From assembly GCA_977006965.1 (NCBI GenBank), contig OZ345361.1:2666001-2730000 (forward strand): a DNA stretch of 64,000 bases, in the 5' to 3' direction. The notes beneath the pieces are model-generated. The model ran no database searches. It was not told the DNA's origin and saw only the letters and a list, made by a program, of their open reading frames with translations. Positions 10,566-20,430 of the stretch are shown piece after piece. Every line of letters begins with the position of its first letter. The stretch's first letter is position 1. Position numbers and translations under genes: made by a program. Source of the stretch: Phymatolithon calcareum. Taxonomy: Eukaryota; Rhodophyta; Florideophyceae; Hapalidiales.

Positions 10566-12761
10566 ATGGCGCCGGCCGGACTAACACAAGCCGCCCTCCC
10601 GCCGAGACGTACCACCCGCGCTCTGAGCTTTGCCTGCGACACGCCCCGTCTCCCTCTGCAGTCCGCACCGAAGTCACATTCGTCACTCCCCACCACTGCC
10701 GAGACGGAGGGTCCCACCCCCATAAATGTCGTCTTACGTCTGCGCCCGCTGTCTGTATCGGAAAAGGCCACTGGTACCGAGACGGCCATAACGCGCGACT
10801 CCACTAAGCACGATGTGATTCACATACGCCCTACCAATCTTGCGCTGCACTCTGCGGCGATACGTCGCGCAGGACAGGCTACATTCAAGTTTTCCACTGT
10901 GCTGGACGAAAATTCGTCGCAGCAGCATCTCTTCGCTTCCACTACGCTCCCACTCGTGCATCGCCTGTTCGCTGGCCATTCGTCGGTCGTGCTTGCTTAT
11001 GGACAGACTGGCTCCGGAAAGACGTGGACAATTCAGGGCAATCAAACAAGCCCCGGTGTGCTCCCACGCGCTCTCCACCATATCCTGGCCACAATTGCTG
11101 TGTCAAACGGTGCGGATACCACACAACTGACTACCAACATTGTCAGCAAGCAAGTGCGTGATGTTGTCGGAGCCGTCGCAGACACTGTCGTCGACGAAGA
11201 ATATGCGTCGACACAAACCGGTGATGGACTGCCCGTCGATGTGGCCAATATCACTCTCGATCCTGAAGCTAATTATGCTGTCACAGTGTCCTATCTCGAG
11301 GTGTATAACGAGCAGTGCTACGACCTGTTCGAACTCCCACCCAAGCGCCGCAAGTCAGACCCTAGACTTGCCGAGGAAGATGCAATCAAAGCCGCTTTTA
11401 CGGCCGCCATTGAAGCTGGCGAACCGGTTGCGCTTCCCGTCTGCCCTCCTCCGCGTCCCGCAAAACGTAAGACGCTCAAACTGAAGCAACTACGCGGCGG
11501 CGACATCCGCGCAGAAGGTCTTCGCGAAGTATCGGTCGCATCGCTCGCTGACGCCCGAGCTCTGCTTGCTTTTGGACAGGGTAACCGCTCTGTGGCTCAC
11601 ACGAATGCCAATGAGCGCAGTTCGCGATCGCATGCCATCTTCACCATATCGCTCACCGCCACCACTGAACAGGGTGGCAAGAAATTTGTTTCCCGCTCAA
11701 GACTCTCCTTTCTCGATCTTGCCGGTAATGAGCGTACTTCGCGGACGAGTGTTGGTAAGAGGTTGAAGGAGGCCGGCAAGATAAACGAAAGCCTTATGAC
11801 TCTCGGTCGTTGCTTGAAGGACTTGAGACATAATCAGCAAGTCGTACAGGCGGGCAAGCCAGAGAAGAAGCGACTCGTACCCTTTCGACAAAGCCGACTC
11901 ACTCGACTTCTGCAACCGAGCTTAGAGAGCGGCGCGGCTGTGATTATTGTCACGTGTTCCCCAGCGTTGGATGACGCTGACGACACGATCCACACGCTGC
12001 GTCGCGCGGCCGTGGCGCAGGAGGTGACAATCTCGTCGGTACGACCGGCACCTGCACTGAAGGAAATCGCCACCAACGTTATCATTTCCGGTAAGCGTTC
12101 GCGACCTCCGCGTTCGAATCCTACTTTTCGCGGACGGATCGGAAAGGAGAATAACGTGAATGGTAAGAAAGCGTTGACCCTGGAGCGACTGCTTGCCGAA
12201 ACAAACCGTCACTTGCAACAGGAAAAGATGGAGAAGGAAGAAGAAATGCTTGGACGGAGACGGGCAGAGCAGGATGCTGAGGAGGCGCGCGAGGAAGCCG
12301 ATCAGTATAGAGACCTTGTGGAGGGACTGACGAACAGGATACAAAGTTATGAAACTAGAATTGCGAAAATGGACGTGGAAATCAGGGCTGAAGTTATTGG
12401 GGAGACTGAAAAACTTATCAAGGAGATTGAAATGAACCACGAAAAAGAATTGGAGGCATTGAGGGAGGACAACCGCAGCGCTGAGAGAAGATATTCTCGA
12501 ATTACTCAGACTGTCAGGAAAAAAATGGCACAGAGAGTCGCTGGACGGGCGAGCATGGCGGTTGCGAGTATTGCCTACGACATGTTTAGCGAGGATGAAG
12601 ATGAAGAAAATGAGGAAGAGGAGGAAAGTGAAGATGAGCAGACGGATGGGGAAGAAGAGGGGGAAGGAGAGAGCGATCTCCAATCCACATGCGAGAAGAG
12701 GCAACTTAATGTCGAAGACATCTTGGAGGAAGAGCTGTCTGAAAGCGAGGAGTGTAAATAA
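10566..12761 (+). CDS. Kinesin motor protein, kinesin-6-like
   Basis: Microtubule motor ATPase of 731 residues with an N-terminal motor. Seen: P-loop GQTGSGKT at 146-153, switch I NERSSRSH at 349-356, switch II DLAGNE at 384-389, then GKRLKEAGKINESLMTLGRCL and VPFRQSRLTRLL. A roughly 130-residue insertion between P-loop and switch I, the WTIQG...GVLPRAL stretch and the LKEAG-LMTLGRCL wording resemble kinesin-6 (MKLP/KIF20/KIF23), which bundle central-spindle microtubules for cytokinesis. Kinesin-6 usually has GVTNSGKT rather than the standard GQTGSGKT seen here, so class is inferred. Motor ends near residue 500; a coiled coil (about 540-690) and a Glu/Asp-rich tail follow. Start is the ATG at 10566; the open frame extends 24 codons further only to a TTG. 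Antisense 292-codon frame is a shadow of the acidic tail. Confidence 0.88.
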   Translation: MAPAGLTQAALPPRRTTRALSFACDTPRLPLQSAPKSHSSLPTTAETEGPTPINVVLRLRPLSVSEKATGTETAITRDSTKHDVIHIRPTNLALHSAAIRRAGQATFKFSTVLDENSSQQHLFASTTLPLVHRLFAGHSSVVLAYGQTGSGKTWTIQGNQTSPGVLPRALHHILATIAVSNGADTTQLTTNIVSKQVRDVVGAVADTVVDEEYASTQTGDGLPVDVANITLDPEANYAVTVSYLEVYNEQCYDLFELPPKRRKSDPRLAEEDAIKAAFTAAIEAGEPVALPVCPPPRPAKRKTLKLKQLRGGDIRAEGLREVSVASLADARALLAFGQGNRSVAHTNANERSSRSHAIFTISLTATTEQGGKKFVSRSRLSFLDLAGNERTSRTSVGKRLKEAGKINESLMTLGRCLKDLRHNQQVVQAGKPEKKRLVPFRQSRLTRLLQPSLESGAAVIIVTCSPALDDADDTIHTLRRAAVAQEVTISSVRPAPALKEIATNVIISGKRSRPPRSNPTFRGRIGKENNVNGKKALTLERLLAETNRHLQQEKMEKEEEMLGRRRAEQDAEEAREEADQYRDLVEGLTNRIQSYETRIAKMDVEIRAEVIGETEKLIKEIEMNHEKELEALREDNRSAERRYSRITQTVRKKMAQRVAGRASMAVASIAYDMFSEDEDEENEEEEESEDEQTDGEEEGEGESDLQSTCEKRQLNVEDILEEELSESEECK

Positions 12762-13454
12762 GAGGAAAAACGTTCTCTCAGTTTGGGGCACCCTGTGCAA
12801 AATTCAAACACTACTAAAGCAACCTTGCCTGTACGAATCTTACTTGGAGTGTACGCCATTGATGTTTGATTATGTTTCTGCAAGGTAGCTGTCACCCCGA
12901 CAGAAAGACCGATCAGCAAGTATGTGGTATAGGCATTCAGGACGGTACCTTGAAAATATTCAACCCCATCTATTAGTCATTTGCCTCGAGCAGATGGGAT
13001 CGATAGCTTCGCAGACGTAGCGAAGTTTTCTCACATTGACAAATGAAAATCGAGGCGAGCGCAGAGTCTCGTGTCCCGTGAAGCTCGGCAAAAGGAAAAA
13101 AAGTGTCCTCCGCCCAGCTTCTGCGACCATGCGGTTGTGTTTTCCTCATGGTATGCAACAACTATTAATTGGGGTCGACTTGGCGTCTTCAAGTAGGTTT
13201 GAACGAGCCTCCGAATATCGTGTTGTAAAATGCTTGCACTCTAAATTCACGATACAGGTTATCCAGAGTGCACAAGTGCTAAAAATACCAGTTTCTCTCA
13301 GAACAATACACCCAAATCGATGGTTAGTACGACCCAACTTTCTCCCGTCGCATAAATTCAAAGCACTACAATATCTGATTTTTGGAACAGCGTGTGAAGT
13401 GCAACTGGCTTACTGCACCGCCATTTCGCGAAGATTCCCGAAGATGGAAAACGC
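12762..13454. other. Intergenic between kinesin and Cys-rich gene A
   Basis: No gene recognised; carries the kinesin 3' region and upstream region of the Cys-rich gene. Confidence 0.4.
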
Positions 13455-13460
13455 TATAAA
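13455..13460 (+). promoter_or_regulatory. TATA box of Cys-rich gene A
   Basis: tataaa lies 99 bp before the ATG, matching the spacing (110 bp) in the two sister genes downstream. Confidence 0.6.
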
Positions 13461-13553
13461 TTGCCCGGATCGCCCAGATGAAGCCATGTTCAAGACAACA
13501 CCTCACCCCCAAGGAACCAAAAGTTCACCACCATTCTTTATCCGTCAGCCAAA

Positions 13554-14192
13554 ATGATCTTCACCCGCTCCGCAACTGCTCTCTATGTCGCTCTCATCGC
13601 CATCGTCCTTGTCTCCGTAAACGCCAGTGTTGCGCAGCATGAAGTACACCAAAAGGTGTGCTTCAAGAAGTATAAGACCTGTTGCTACACCTACGGTCCC
13701 TGTGGATACGTCGACAAGAAGGTTGAAGTCGCTCCCCGTTGTGATTACAAGAAGTGTGACAAAGTTTGTAAACCGGTTTGTAAGCTCGTTCCCCACAAAC
13801 ATCTGAAACAGACGTGCGGCTTCAGCAAGTATCACGACGGAGAGAAGTGTGGCGAGTTCCTTTCATACAGTCACCATAAGCCTGTTGTCACGCGTAAGTG
13901 CTTCCCTGTGTACCACTTCAAGAAGGATTGCTACAAGGAGAATGATGTTATTCACAAGGAGGTTTGCGATCATGATCCGGTGTGTGCTGATGTTTGCACG
14001 TTGGAGAAGGCGAAATGTATCAAGTATGATGTGTATCGATATGTGAAGTATTGCCCGAAGCACAATTGCAGTGAATTCAAGTTCGACGGATCAACTGAAG
14101 CACCTAAGGGATATGTGGGGAAGGAGAGTAAGTTGTTGAAGGAGATCACTGGGAAGCGTGAGAATATTCGGGAGGATGCCCCTCATCACTAG
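13554..14192 (+). CDS. Secreted 18-cysteine protein, copy A
   Basis: No family recognised. 212 residues with a signal peptide (MIFTRSATALYVALIAIVLV, cleavage likely after NASVA), then a Lys/His-rich mature chain with 18 cysteines, an even number that would allow nine disulfides. Cysteines come as CC, CXXXXC, KCDXVC and CKPVC groups over about 140 residues; the C-terminal 40 residues are Cys-free, charged and end in HH. Mature protein is strongly basic. Likely extracellular: a cell-wall/matrix, adhesive or defence protein are all possible and none is shown. Copies B, C and C' differ by only a few residues (A has KENDVI and KHNCS where B and C have KEYDVI and KHDCS). Its upstream region is unlike those of B and C. 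Confidence 0.8.
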   Translation: MIFTRSATALYVALIAIVLVSVNASVAQHEVHQKVCFKKYKTCCYTYGPCGYVDKKVEVAPRCDYKKCDKVCKPVCKLVPHKHLKQTCGFSKYHDGEKCGEFLSYSHHKPVVTRKCFPVYHFKKDCYKENDVIHKEVCDHDPVCADVCTLEKAKCIKYDVYRYVKYCPKHNCSEFKFDGSTEAPKGYVGKESKLLKEITGKRENIREDAPHH

Positions 14193-14959
14193 ACAGCCTA
14201 TGATACCATCTTGCCCAGTGGGACCGTCCTACCGTGCCAAATTGGCACTTTCCAGGGTACATATGCTTGTACGTGTCGCCCTCGGGTGTGTGGTGCCTGT
14301 CAAAAACGGCTGGTTTTCAAGTTTTCCTGATGGGAATTCTGCGATGATGTTTCTGGGACGCGGGGTAACATCTCTGTATTTGATCCACTGGGAGGATAGA
14401 CTTGAGATGGGGCATGACTGAACGAGGCTCTTATCCATATTTTGTTATTTATGTCCTTAATCGGCGTCCATATTTATTTATTAAAGCCTACAGCTGCAAG
14501 CAATATCTTGTTTTCAGGATATATGTAGAGCTGCTCTTATTCGGTTGCTGTTTTCAGCTGATCTTTTCTTGTATCTGCACTATAGTCTAGAGTCTCACGA
14601 AACCCGTTTTATCCTGTCTACTATACCAATGATTATTTATTTAGCCTAAGAAAATCGAACTCTGTCTAACGTTATTTCGCTGCGCATCATCGCGCAATTT
14701 CGGAGATGGCACTATATTTTTGACCGCCTGCGGGATTGAAATATTTTCAAAACCGTGGTAAATGGCCGATGAGATCACCGGGGGCCTGGGAGCAAGTGCA
14801 CAATAAAGGTCAACCGCTCTGTCAATAATAGAACAGAACGGCTATAATCAATCTGCTATACATGAAAACGGTTTTTCGTCCGGCCCTCTCTACTTAGTGC
14901 ACAAGACCATTGAACAGAATACCGTAACTACTCAGAGAGCTCGAAGGCAGGTTACGATT
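14193..14959. other. Intergenic between Cys-rich copies A and B
   Basis: No coding frame recognised and no repeat boundary visible. Confidence 0.4.
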
Positions 14960-15188
14960 AAGGCTATCCTGAGATGCGTAAATTCACATGCAGAGTGTGT
15001 GATCTCGCACTGGGGTTCCAAGTGCAAGTGAGATCGAAGAAATAGCACTTGATGTTGCATTTGCTGGATCCAAAACAGTATAAAATACGAGGCCACCTTC
15101 ACGTCAAGCATCTTCTCACAGCTCAAGCCCGCACTCCTCTACAACACCAACACGAACTTCCATGGTAGTTTGCTTACATCCCTCTATA
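14960..15188 (+). promoter_or_regulatory. Promoter of Cys-rich copy B
   Basis: This stretch is recognisably homologous to the region before copy C (about 20208-20430): shared words include tatcctgaga, aatagcactt, acagtataaaa, ttctcacagctcaagccc and caacaccaacacgaacttcc. TATA box tataaaa at 15079-15085, 110 bp before the ATG. Confidence 0.65.
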
Positions 15189-15827
15189 ATGACCTTCAGC
15201 CGTTCCACCATTGCTCTCTTTGTCGCTCTCATCGCCATCGTCCTTGTCTCCGTAAACGCCAGTGTTGCGCAGCATGAAGTCCACCAAAAGGTGTGCTTCA
15301 AGAAGTATAAGACCTGTTGCTACACATACAGTCCCTGTGGATACGTCGACAAGAAGGTTGAAGTCGCTCCGCGTTGTGATTACAAGAAGTGTGACAAAGT
15401 TTGTAAACCGGTTTGTAAGCTCGTTCCCCACAAACATCTGAAACAGACGTGCGGCTTCAGCAAGTATCACGACGGAGAGAAGTGTGGCGAGTTCCTTTCA
15501 TACAGTCACCATAAGCCTGTTGTCACGCGTAAGTGCTTCCCTGTGTACCACTTCAAGAAGGATTGCTACAAGGAGTATGATGTTATTCACAAGGAGGTTT
15601 GCGATCATGATCCGGTGTGTGCTGATGTTTGCACGTTGGAGAAGGCGAAATGTATCAAGTATGATGTGTATCGATATGTGAAGTATTGCCCGAAGCACGA
15701 TTGTAGTGAATTCAAGTTCGACGGATCAACTGAAGCACCTAAGGGATATGTGGGGAAGGAGAGTAAGTTGTTGAAGGAGATCACTGGGAAGCGTGAGAAT
15801 ATTCGGGAGGATACCCCTCACCATTGA
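15189..15827 (+). CDS. Secreted 18-cysteine protein, copy B
   Basis: 212 residues, same design as copy A: signal peptide MTFSRSTIALFVALIAIVLV, mature Cys/Lys-rich chain, C-terminal HH. I use the ATG at 15189 because it aligns with the start of copy A; an in-frame ATG nine codons upstream (15162) is also conserved in copies B and C, so a longer N-terminus is possible. Nearly identical to A in protein sequence although their promoters are unrelated, which suggests gene conversion or strong constraint. Confidence 0.8.
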   Translation: MTFSRSTIALFVALIAIVLVSVNASVAQHEVHQKVCFKKYKTCCYTYSPCGYVDKKVEVAPRCDYKKCDKVCKPVCKLVPHKHLKQTCGFSKYHDGEKCGEFLSYSHHKPVVTRKCFPVYHFKKDCYKEYDVIHKEVCDHDPVCADVCTLEKAKCIKYDVYRYVKYCPKHDCSEFKFDGSTEAPKGYVGKESKLLKEITGKRENIREDTPHH

Positions 15828-16863
15828 GACGTCTTCTAGGTTCCAACGTTAGGAGATCGCAGGAAAGGGTGAGATTATTGGGGAGAGTGCCGCACACAAA
15901 TGAGACCATGTCTGAGTTATTTTCATTGAGTTCACTGGCTCTTTTCTTGCCAAGGAGATTATATCGAACGAGCAGTGGCTTGTCGAAGCAATTTCCCTTT
16001 ATGAAGATATCTTGAAATAAACATGCGCTAGGTCTGGTTTGCAGTCTTCGAATTAATTTAGAGCAGATAGTTTCCCCTTGTTCTAAGTCCTACACTCTTC
16101 GTCAGATTTCTAAAGAAAGATCACCGTGTGCGCTGGGTTTTTCAGATGACAACAGGCGCACAACGCTGCTTCTACCTTTTCTATTAGATGAAGAATTCGG
16201 AAAGAAGGCGAATAATTGCATGTATCACGCTTCTGTAGAAATCCCTTATTGGCGAGAAATCGGGCTGATGACAAAATGGATCACGATCGATAGTCACTCA
16301 GGCAAAACCATTGAGCCGATGAGTCATCAACGATATGGAAGCTCGCTGCGGTAAGCTTGTGAGCGTGGGAAGCGGAAAGACCCACAACAGGTAAAAGGTT
16401 ACCCCATACGGAAACAACCATTCCCGTTGTTCGATAATTATGCTCGAAAAAAGAAAACAGTCCACTGAATTTTCCTCTCGCGCCGCAAGAAAACAGGGAA
16501 TGGGCGAGCGAAGGGCGACAATGTACGTCAAGCGCACAATGAACATTTGAGAAAAACCAAAAGTTTATAACCCAGCATTCCCCACCAAAAGCTTTTTACT
16601 CCCGGTTGTCCTACGCACGCAACGATATTTCGTTGATGTCTTTCCGATTGTATCCAGCAACTTTTTCGTCAGACGTTACGCCGCTCCCCAGACAGTTTCG
16701 TGCAGTAGCAGAGACGTTCATTGTGGCTGTTCTCGTTCCCAGCAAAGCGCCCCCTGGCTCTTGTTTTCCAATTTCAGTTTCAAAATGAGCGAGACTTCCA
16801 CAGCCTGTAAACAGCCTTTTCCCTATGCCAGCAGATTTTCCAGAACATCTAAAAGTTCATTGA
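15828..16863. other. Intergenic, no gene seen
   Basis: No recognised frame; contains the 3' regions of Cys-rich copy B and of the HCF101 gene, which converge. Confidence 0.4.
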
Positions 16864-18459
16864 CTACTTAGATACGGATGCTGGGGCCTCTTTCTCCACA
16901 TCAGCACTCTCCTCAGGCTTTCTCTGGGTGCTTGCCATGGGCCAGTCTTCGACGAACCGCGAGTATGGATAGAGGCTCTCGTGTCCGTCGCTCCATGAAA
17001 TATCAACCGCATAATTCCCCACTTTTCCAATTCGCGTTGGCCGCACAGTTTCCTTGACGTCCTCCGGACGCAAGATGGGCGCGCCGCTCATTTCATCGAC
17101 GCATAGAGCGCAGCGGCATTGTCGTCTAAGACGTGGTGGCCATATACGTTGGGTGTGCTCTCTGCCCTCTCGAGTGATGACAATGTCGCCCGCCTCCTCA
17201 TCGAAATCCACATCGGGTGCACACAGACCACCGTGTTGCACCTTAGCAACTTCCTGCACAACCGCAGCGGAAAGTTCTCGAAACGTGCGAGTAACGTCAG
17301 ATTCGGGGCGCGCAGTGACGTACGGTACGCCATTATCGCTGTCTTCGCAAAGACCAGCGTCAATAGGCATTGCAATGGCATTCTCGATGCCATACCGCGA
17401 ACGAAGGAGTTCACGATGTCCACGACCGAAAACAAAATGCTTGACGCCGCTTTCAGGAGCGACGAAATAAGCCATGTTCTCCACAACGGCGACACAAGGC
17501 ACGTTAACCTTCTGGAACATATCGATTCCCTTGGCGACGTCGACGAATGCAAGTTTTTGCGGCGTGGTCACGATTACTGCGGCGGTAATCTTCACAATCT
17601 GACTCAAAGTCAGTTGAATATCGCCAGTGCCGGGAGGCATGTCAATAATGAGGTAGTCGAGCATGCCCCAATCGGTCGTGGTTAGCAGTTGCGTGAGCAT
17701 ACTGGCAATCATCGGACCGCGCATGATAGCCGAAGCGGAGTTGACGTACCCGAACGACATTAATTTCACCCCATTCGCGACCAGTGGTTTAATCCTATTA
17801 TCCACAAATTGCACCGCGTCGCTCTCAGGCCGCACGAGCGTCGGCAGACTTGGACCGTAAATATCCGCATCCATCACGCCTACCGCCGCTCCTTGCGCTG
17901 CCAGTGCGTAGGCCAAATTCACGGCCGTTGTGCTTTTTCCCACGCCGCCCTTGCAGCTTGCGACCGCGATAATTGCACCGACGTTGGCGAGCGCACCGGA
18001 TTCCGCCACTGGCTTTGGTGCTTGCGCCGTCATGACCACATCAGCGGAACGCACCCAGGGAATGGCCTCCGCAAGTCTCTTGCAGTCGGTTTGGAATTGC
18101 TCTTTCACCGGACAGGCGGGGGTTGTGAGTTCCACGGAGAATTTTGCGGTGAAGAAACCAGGGTCGGACGGTACAGGGTCAAATGATATGTCTTGGACAA
18201 AGCCCAGAGAAACAATATCCTGCCCGAGGTCTGGATCCATTACAGACTTCAGAGATTCTAGAAGCTCTGCTTTGCGCTCGGCGTAACTTACCATCGATAT
18301 GGCGTAGCCTCGCTCGCTGCGTTCCCGCCTTGCCGAGACAAATCGAATAGATTTCAGAGCCCATTGCCCAGAGCGGCGATTGCGAAAGGCGCCGCATGTT
18401 TGAGTTCCACAGAATGAGGACCGGGGGATGCTTTTTACCGGGCACGCAAGGAATGCCAT
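16864..18459 (-). CDS. HCF101: HCF101-type Fe-S cluster carrier, probably plastid
   Basis: P-loop NTPase of the Mrp/NBP35 group that assembles and hands over 4Fe-4S clusters; in plants HCF101 serves photosystem I. From the ATG at 18459 (531 aa): leader MAFLACPVKSIPRSSFCG, Arg/Ser-rich to about residue 50 and fitting a transit peptide with the early Phe common in red-algal and glaucophyte plastid leaders; MIP18/DUF59 domain about 57-145 with Cys116 in PACPVKEQF; deviant Walker A CKGGVGKST at 169-177; DADIYGPSLP; MPPGTGD near 274-280; C-terminal DUF971 domain from about 425 with CRCALC at 448-453 and ISWSDGHESLYPYSRF. The DUF59 + ATPase + DUF971 order is diagnostic for HCF101. Residue after ENM (330) is Ala. 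A longer frame to an ATG at 18687 exists but gives an unlikely leader. Confidence 0.9.
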   Translation of the reverse strand: MAFLACPVKSIPRSSFCGTQTCGAFRNRRSGQWALKSIRFVSARRERSERGYAISMVSYAERKAELLESLKSVMDPDLGQDIVSLGFVQDISFDPVPSDPGFFTAKFSVELTTPACPVKEQFQTDCKRLAEAIPWVRSADVVMTAQAPKPVAESGALANVGAIIAVASCKGGVGKSTTAVNLAYALAAQGAAVGVMDADIYGPSLPTLVRPESDAVQFVDNRIKPLVANGVKLMSFGYVNSASAIMRGPMIASMLTQLLTTTDWGMLDYLIIDMPPGTGDIQLTLSQIVKITAAVIVTTPQKLAFVDVAKGIDMFQKVNVPCVAVVENMAYFVAPESGVKHFVFGRGHRELLRSRYGIENAIAMPIDAGLCEDSDNGVPYVTARPESDVTRTFRELSAAVVQEVAKVQHGGLCAPDVDFDEEAGDIVITREGREHTQRIWPPRLRRQCRCALCVDEMSGAPILRPEDVKETVRPTRIGKVGNYAVDISWSDGHESLYPYSRFVEDWPMASTQRKPEESADVEKEAPASVSK

Positions 18460-18698
18460 TTCGGTGTTCGTGCTTTGGACAGAGAGGCCGACCAACCGAG
18501 AATAAATCAAACCAGAAAAGACAGTCCGAGATTGAAGTCGGGAGATCAAAAATAAAATATAAGAAATATGTTTGCAAAATTTGGAGCATATTTTGACGTA
18601 ACCAACAATAATTATTTTTGACTCTACTTCTTGGTTCTTCGTCGTCCCTTCCTGTATTTCCCATGATTGCAATCCAAGCAAGGACATTCAACTTTGCG

Positions 18699-18738
18699 AA
18701 GCATTTGAGGAACCTGAGAGATTTGCTTAAAGTAGCTT
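18699..18738 (+). repeat. 40-bp repeat, copy 1
   Basis: A 40-bp word beginning aagcatttgaggaacctgag recurs with one mismatch at 21848-21887, in the spacer of the large inverted duplication. It lies just upstream of the HCF101 start region. Confidence 0.8.
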
Positions 18739-18799
18739 GAGTTCATACTGCTTTGGAAAGCGTTGCAAATGAGGAACTGCTTGATTCTGGGCCATCAAT

Positions 18800-19029
18800 C
18801 ATTGGGTCAAACCTTACCGGCAAGCGACAGCATAACGCGCCCAAGACCTAGGACAACCGCATGGATAAGGCGAATGTATTTTTGGATGTATCGGATCAAT
18901 CTTTGGCGACGTACCTGGACTAGACGTGAAAGCCGCAGTCAAACTCGCTAACGATAGGATAGAATGGAAGCAACTTAGGCCCTCGAATCGCTGCTAGCCC
19001 CACTAGGGTAAACCACGAAATGAATGAAT
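18800..19029 (+). mobile_element. 3' fragment of LINE family 1 with (AATG)n tail
   Basis: Plus-strand frame ends FGDVPGLDVKAAVKLANDR, IEWKQLRPSNRC, stop, then a short 3' UTR and gaatgaatgaatg tail. The same C-terminus is readable at 42.53-42.69 kb (FGNIPGLDLQAAVKFATNR, LERKKLRPSKCC) and in broken form at 5.1 kb. The 5' limit is uncertain. The tail abuts the outer boundary of the inverted duplication at 19030. Confidence 0.7.
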
Positions 19030-19189
19030 GAAGTTAAAACACCTGTCTTCGTCCAAAACGAGATCTTCATGATTTGAGAGACCAACTGTTTGAACAATGA
19101 GAAAGATGTTTTCTTAAAACCACCATCAGATGCCTTTTGGTCAATTCTCAGTGCTTCCTTGTGTAGTACTTAAGGATACAATGGAAAGC

Positions 19190-19258
19190 TGAACAGGTTG
19201 CGGTGGAAAATCGGTGCGAAGCGTAAGATCAATTTAGAGGATGCCCTTCACCACTGAG
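19190..19258 (+). pseudogene. Relic of the 3' end of a Cys-rich gene
   Basis: The stretch ending gaggatgcccttcaccactg then a, followed by gagggcttc, aligns with the last codons and 3' flank of copies A-C (R-E-D-A-x-H-H-stop). About 60 bp upstream still align loosely (aagcgtaagatcaattta versus aagcgtgagaatattcgg). The rest of the gene is gone. Confidence 0.7.
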
Positions 19259-20320
19259 AGGGCTTCGGAATTCCATTCCATGCACTAAAGATGTCGATTG
19301 CTCCACATTACACGGCACTTTATAGTTAAATGAGAATGCTCTTTCGCAGTTCTCTGTGTGGTGCTCTAGACGAGGTTCGATGACTGGCGTCCATTTCTTT
19401 ATATTGACTTGAGGTTGACTCGTTCTTTTATGCTTGACGCGGACACTGTTTATTTTAATAAAAATCTTTCCTCCTTTAGTACTTGGAAGCTAGAGATAGC
19501 AATCGTTTATCTTGATATCCGCTAGACGCCAGAACGTTTTTGAACGCATTAGAGCTGTGTCGGTAGTGTACGGTCAGCGGGTGGAGTTCTCGAAGAAATC
19601 ACATCTTATAATGCCGACGGGCGTGACCAAGCGCATCGGGGGAGATGCATCAGGAGTTCGACTTGGTCAAACTCAGGACTTCCGCTTCCCTAAACTGATC
19701 TATAAGAACGAAGGGAGGGGAGGGTGCGAGAACAAAAGAAACGTTTACCGAAGCGGTCGAACAAACGGAGGCAGATGATGCAAGGCTACAGCTTGGCTTG
19801 TTGTTGTGATGCGCGAGTTCGAGAGTTGGCAGGTGTCATGATCTTGAGGTCCGAATTATTTCGGAACATTGGATTTAGGTTCACGGCTGATTACCGCTGG
19901 ACCGTCTCCCATGGCGGTTACGGTCGGCTACGAGCTGGATATCATAAGATCGAGAGCACCCGGTGAAACGGATCGTCGTGCGCCCAAACGGTAATGTGGT
20001 CAAACCGTATTATACACGTGGTTCATTGTGCGCCATTGCACCACCGCGCGGAGGATATTCCTCTTCGATCTTGCTTCGATGGTTTGATTAATGTTCTTCT
20101 GCGTTTCTTGAAATTGTAGTTTCGTCCAGGTCACCAATTGGTGTTTAAAATCATGCACAGAGCGCCTCTACTATTTCGGGAGCGCCAACGGATGCTACGA
20201 ATTACGGTATCCTGAGACACATAAATTCAGGGGCTAAGCGTATGACTGCGCTCTGGGCTTCTAAGTGCAATTGAGAGCGGAGAATAGCACTTGGTATGGC
20301 TTTCTGTGGACCCAGAACAG

Positions 20321-20327
20321 TATAAAA
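20321..20327 (+). promoter_or_regulatory. TATA box of Cys-rich copy C
   Basis: tataaaa within the conserved acagtataaaa word, 110 bp before the ATG at 20431, as in copy B. Mirrored for copy C' at 22772-22778. Confidence 0.65.
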
Positions 20328-20430
20328 CACCAGCCCCCCTCCATGTCCGGTCTCTTCTCACAGCTCAAGCCCCTACTTCACAACAACACCAACACGAACT
20401 TCCATGGTATTTTGCTTACATCCCTCTATA

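Noticed and set aside
11922-12800. 292-codon minus frame over the kinesin 3' half
   Set aside because: Leu/Phe-rich composition is what the reverse complement of Glu/Lys-rich coding gives; kinesin motifs are clear on the other strand.
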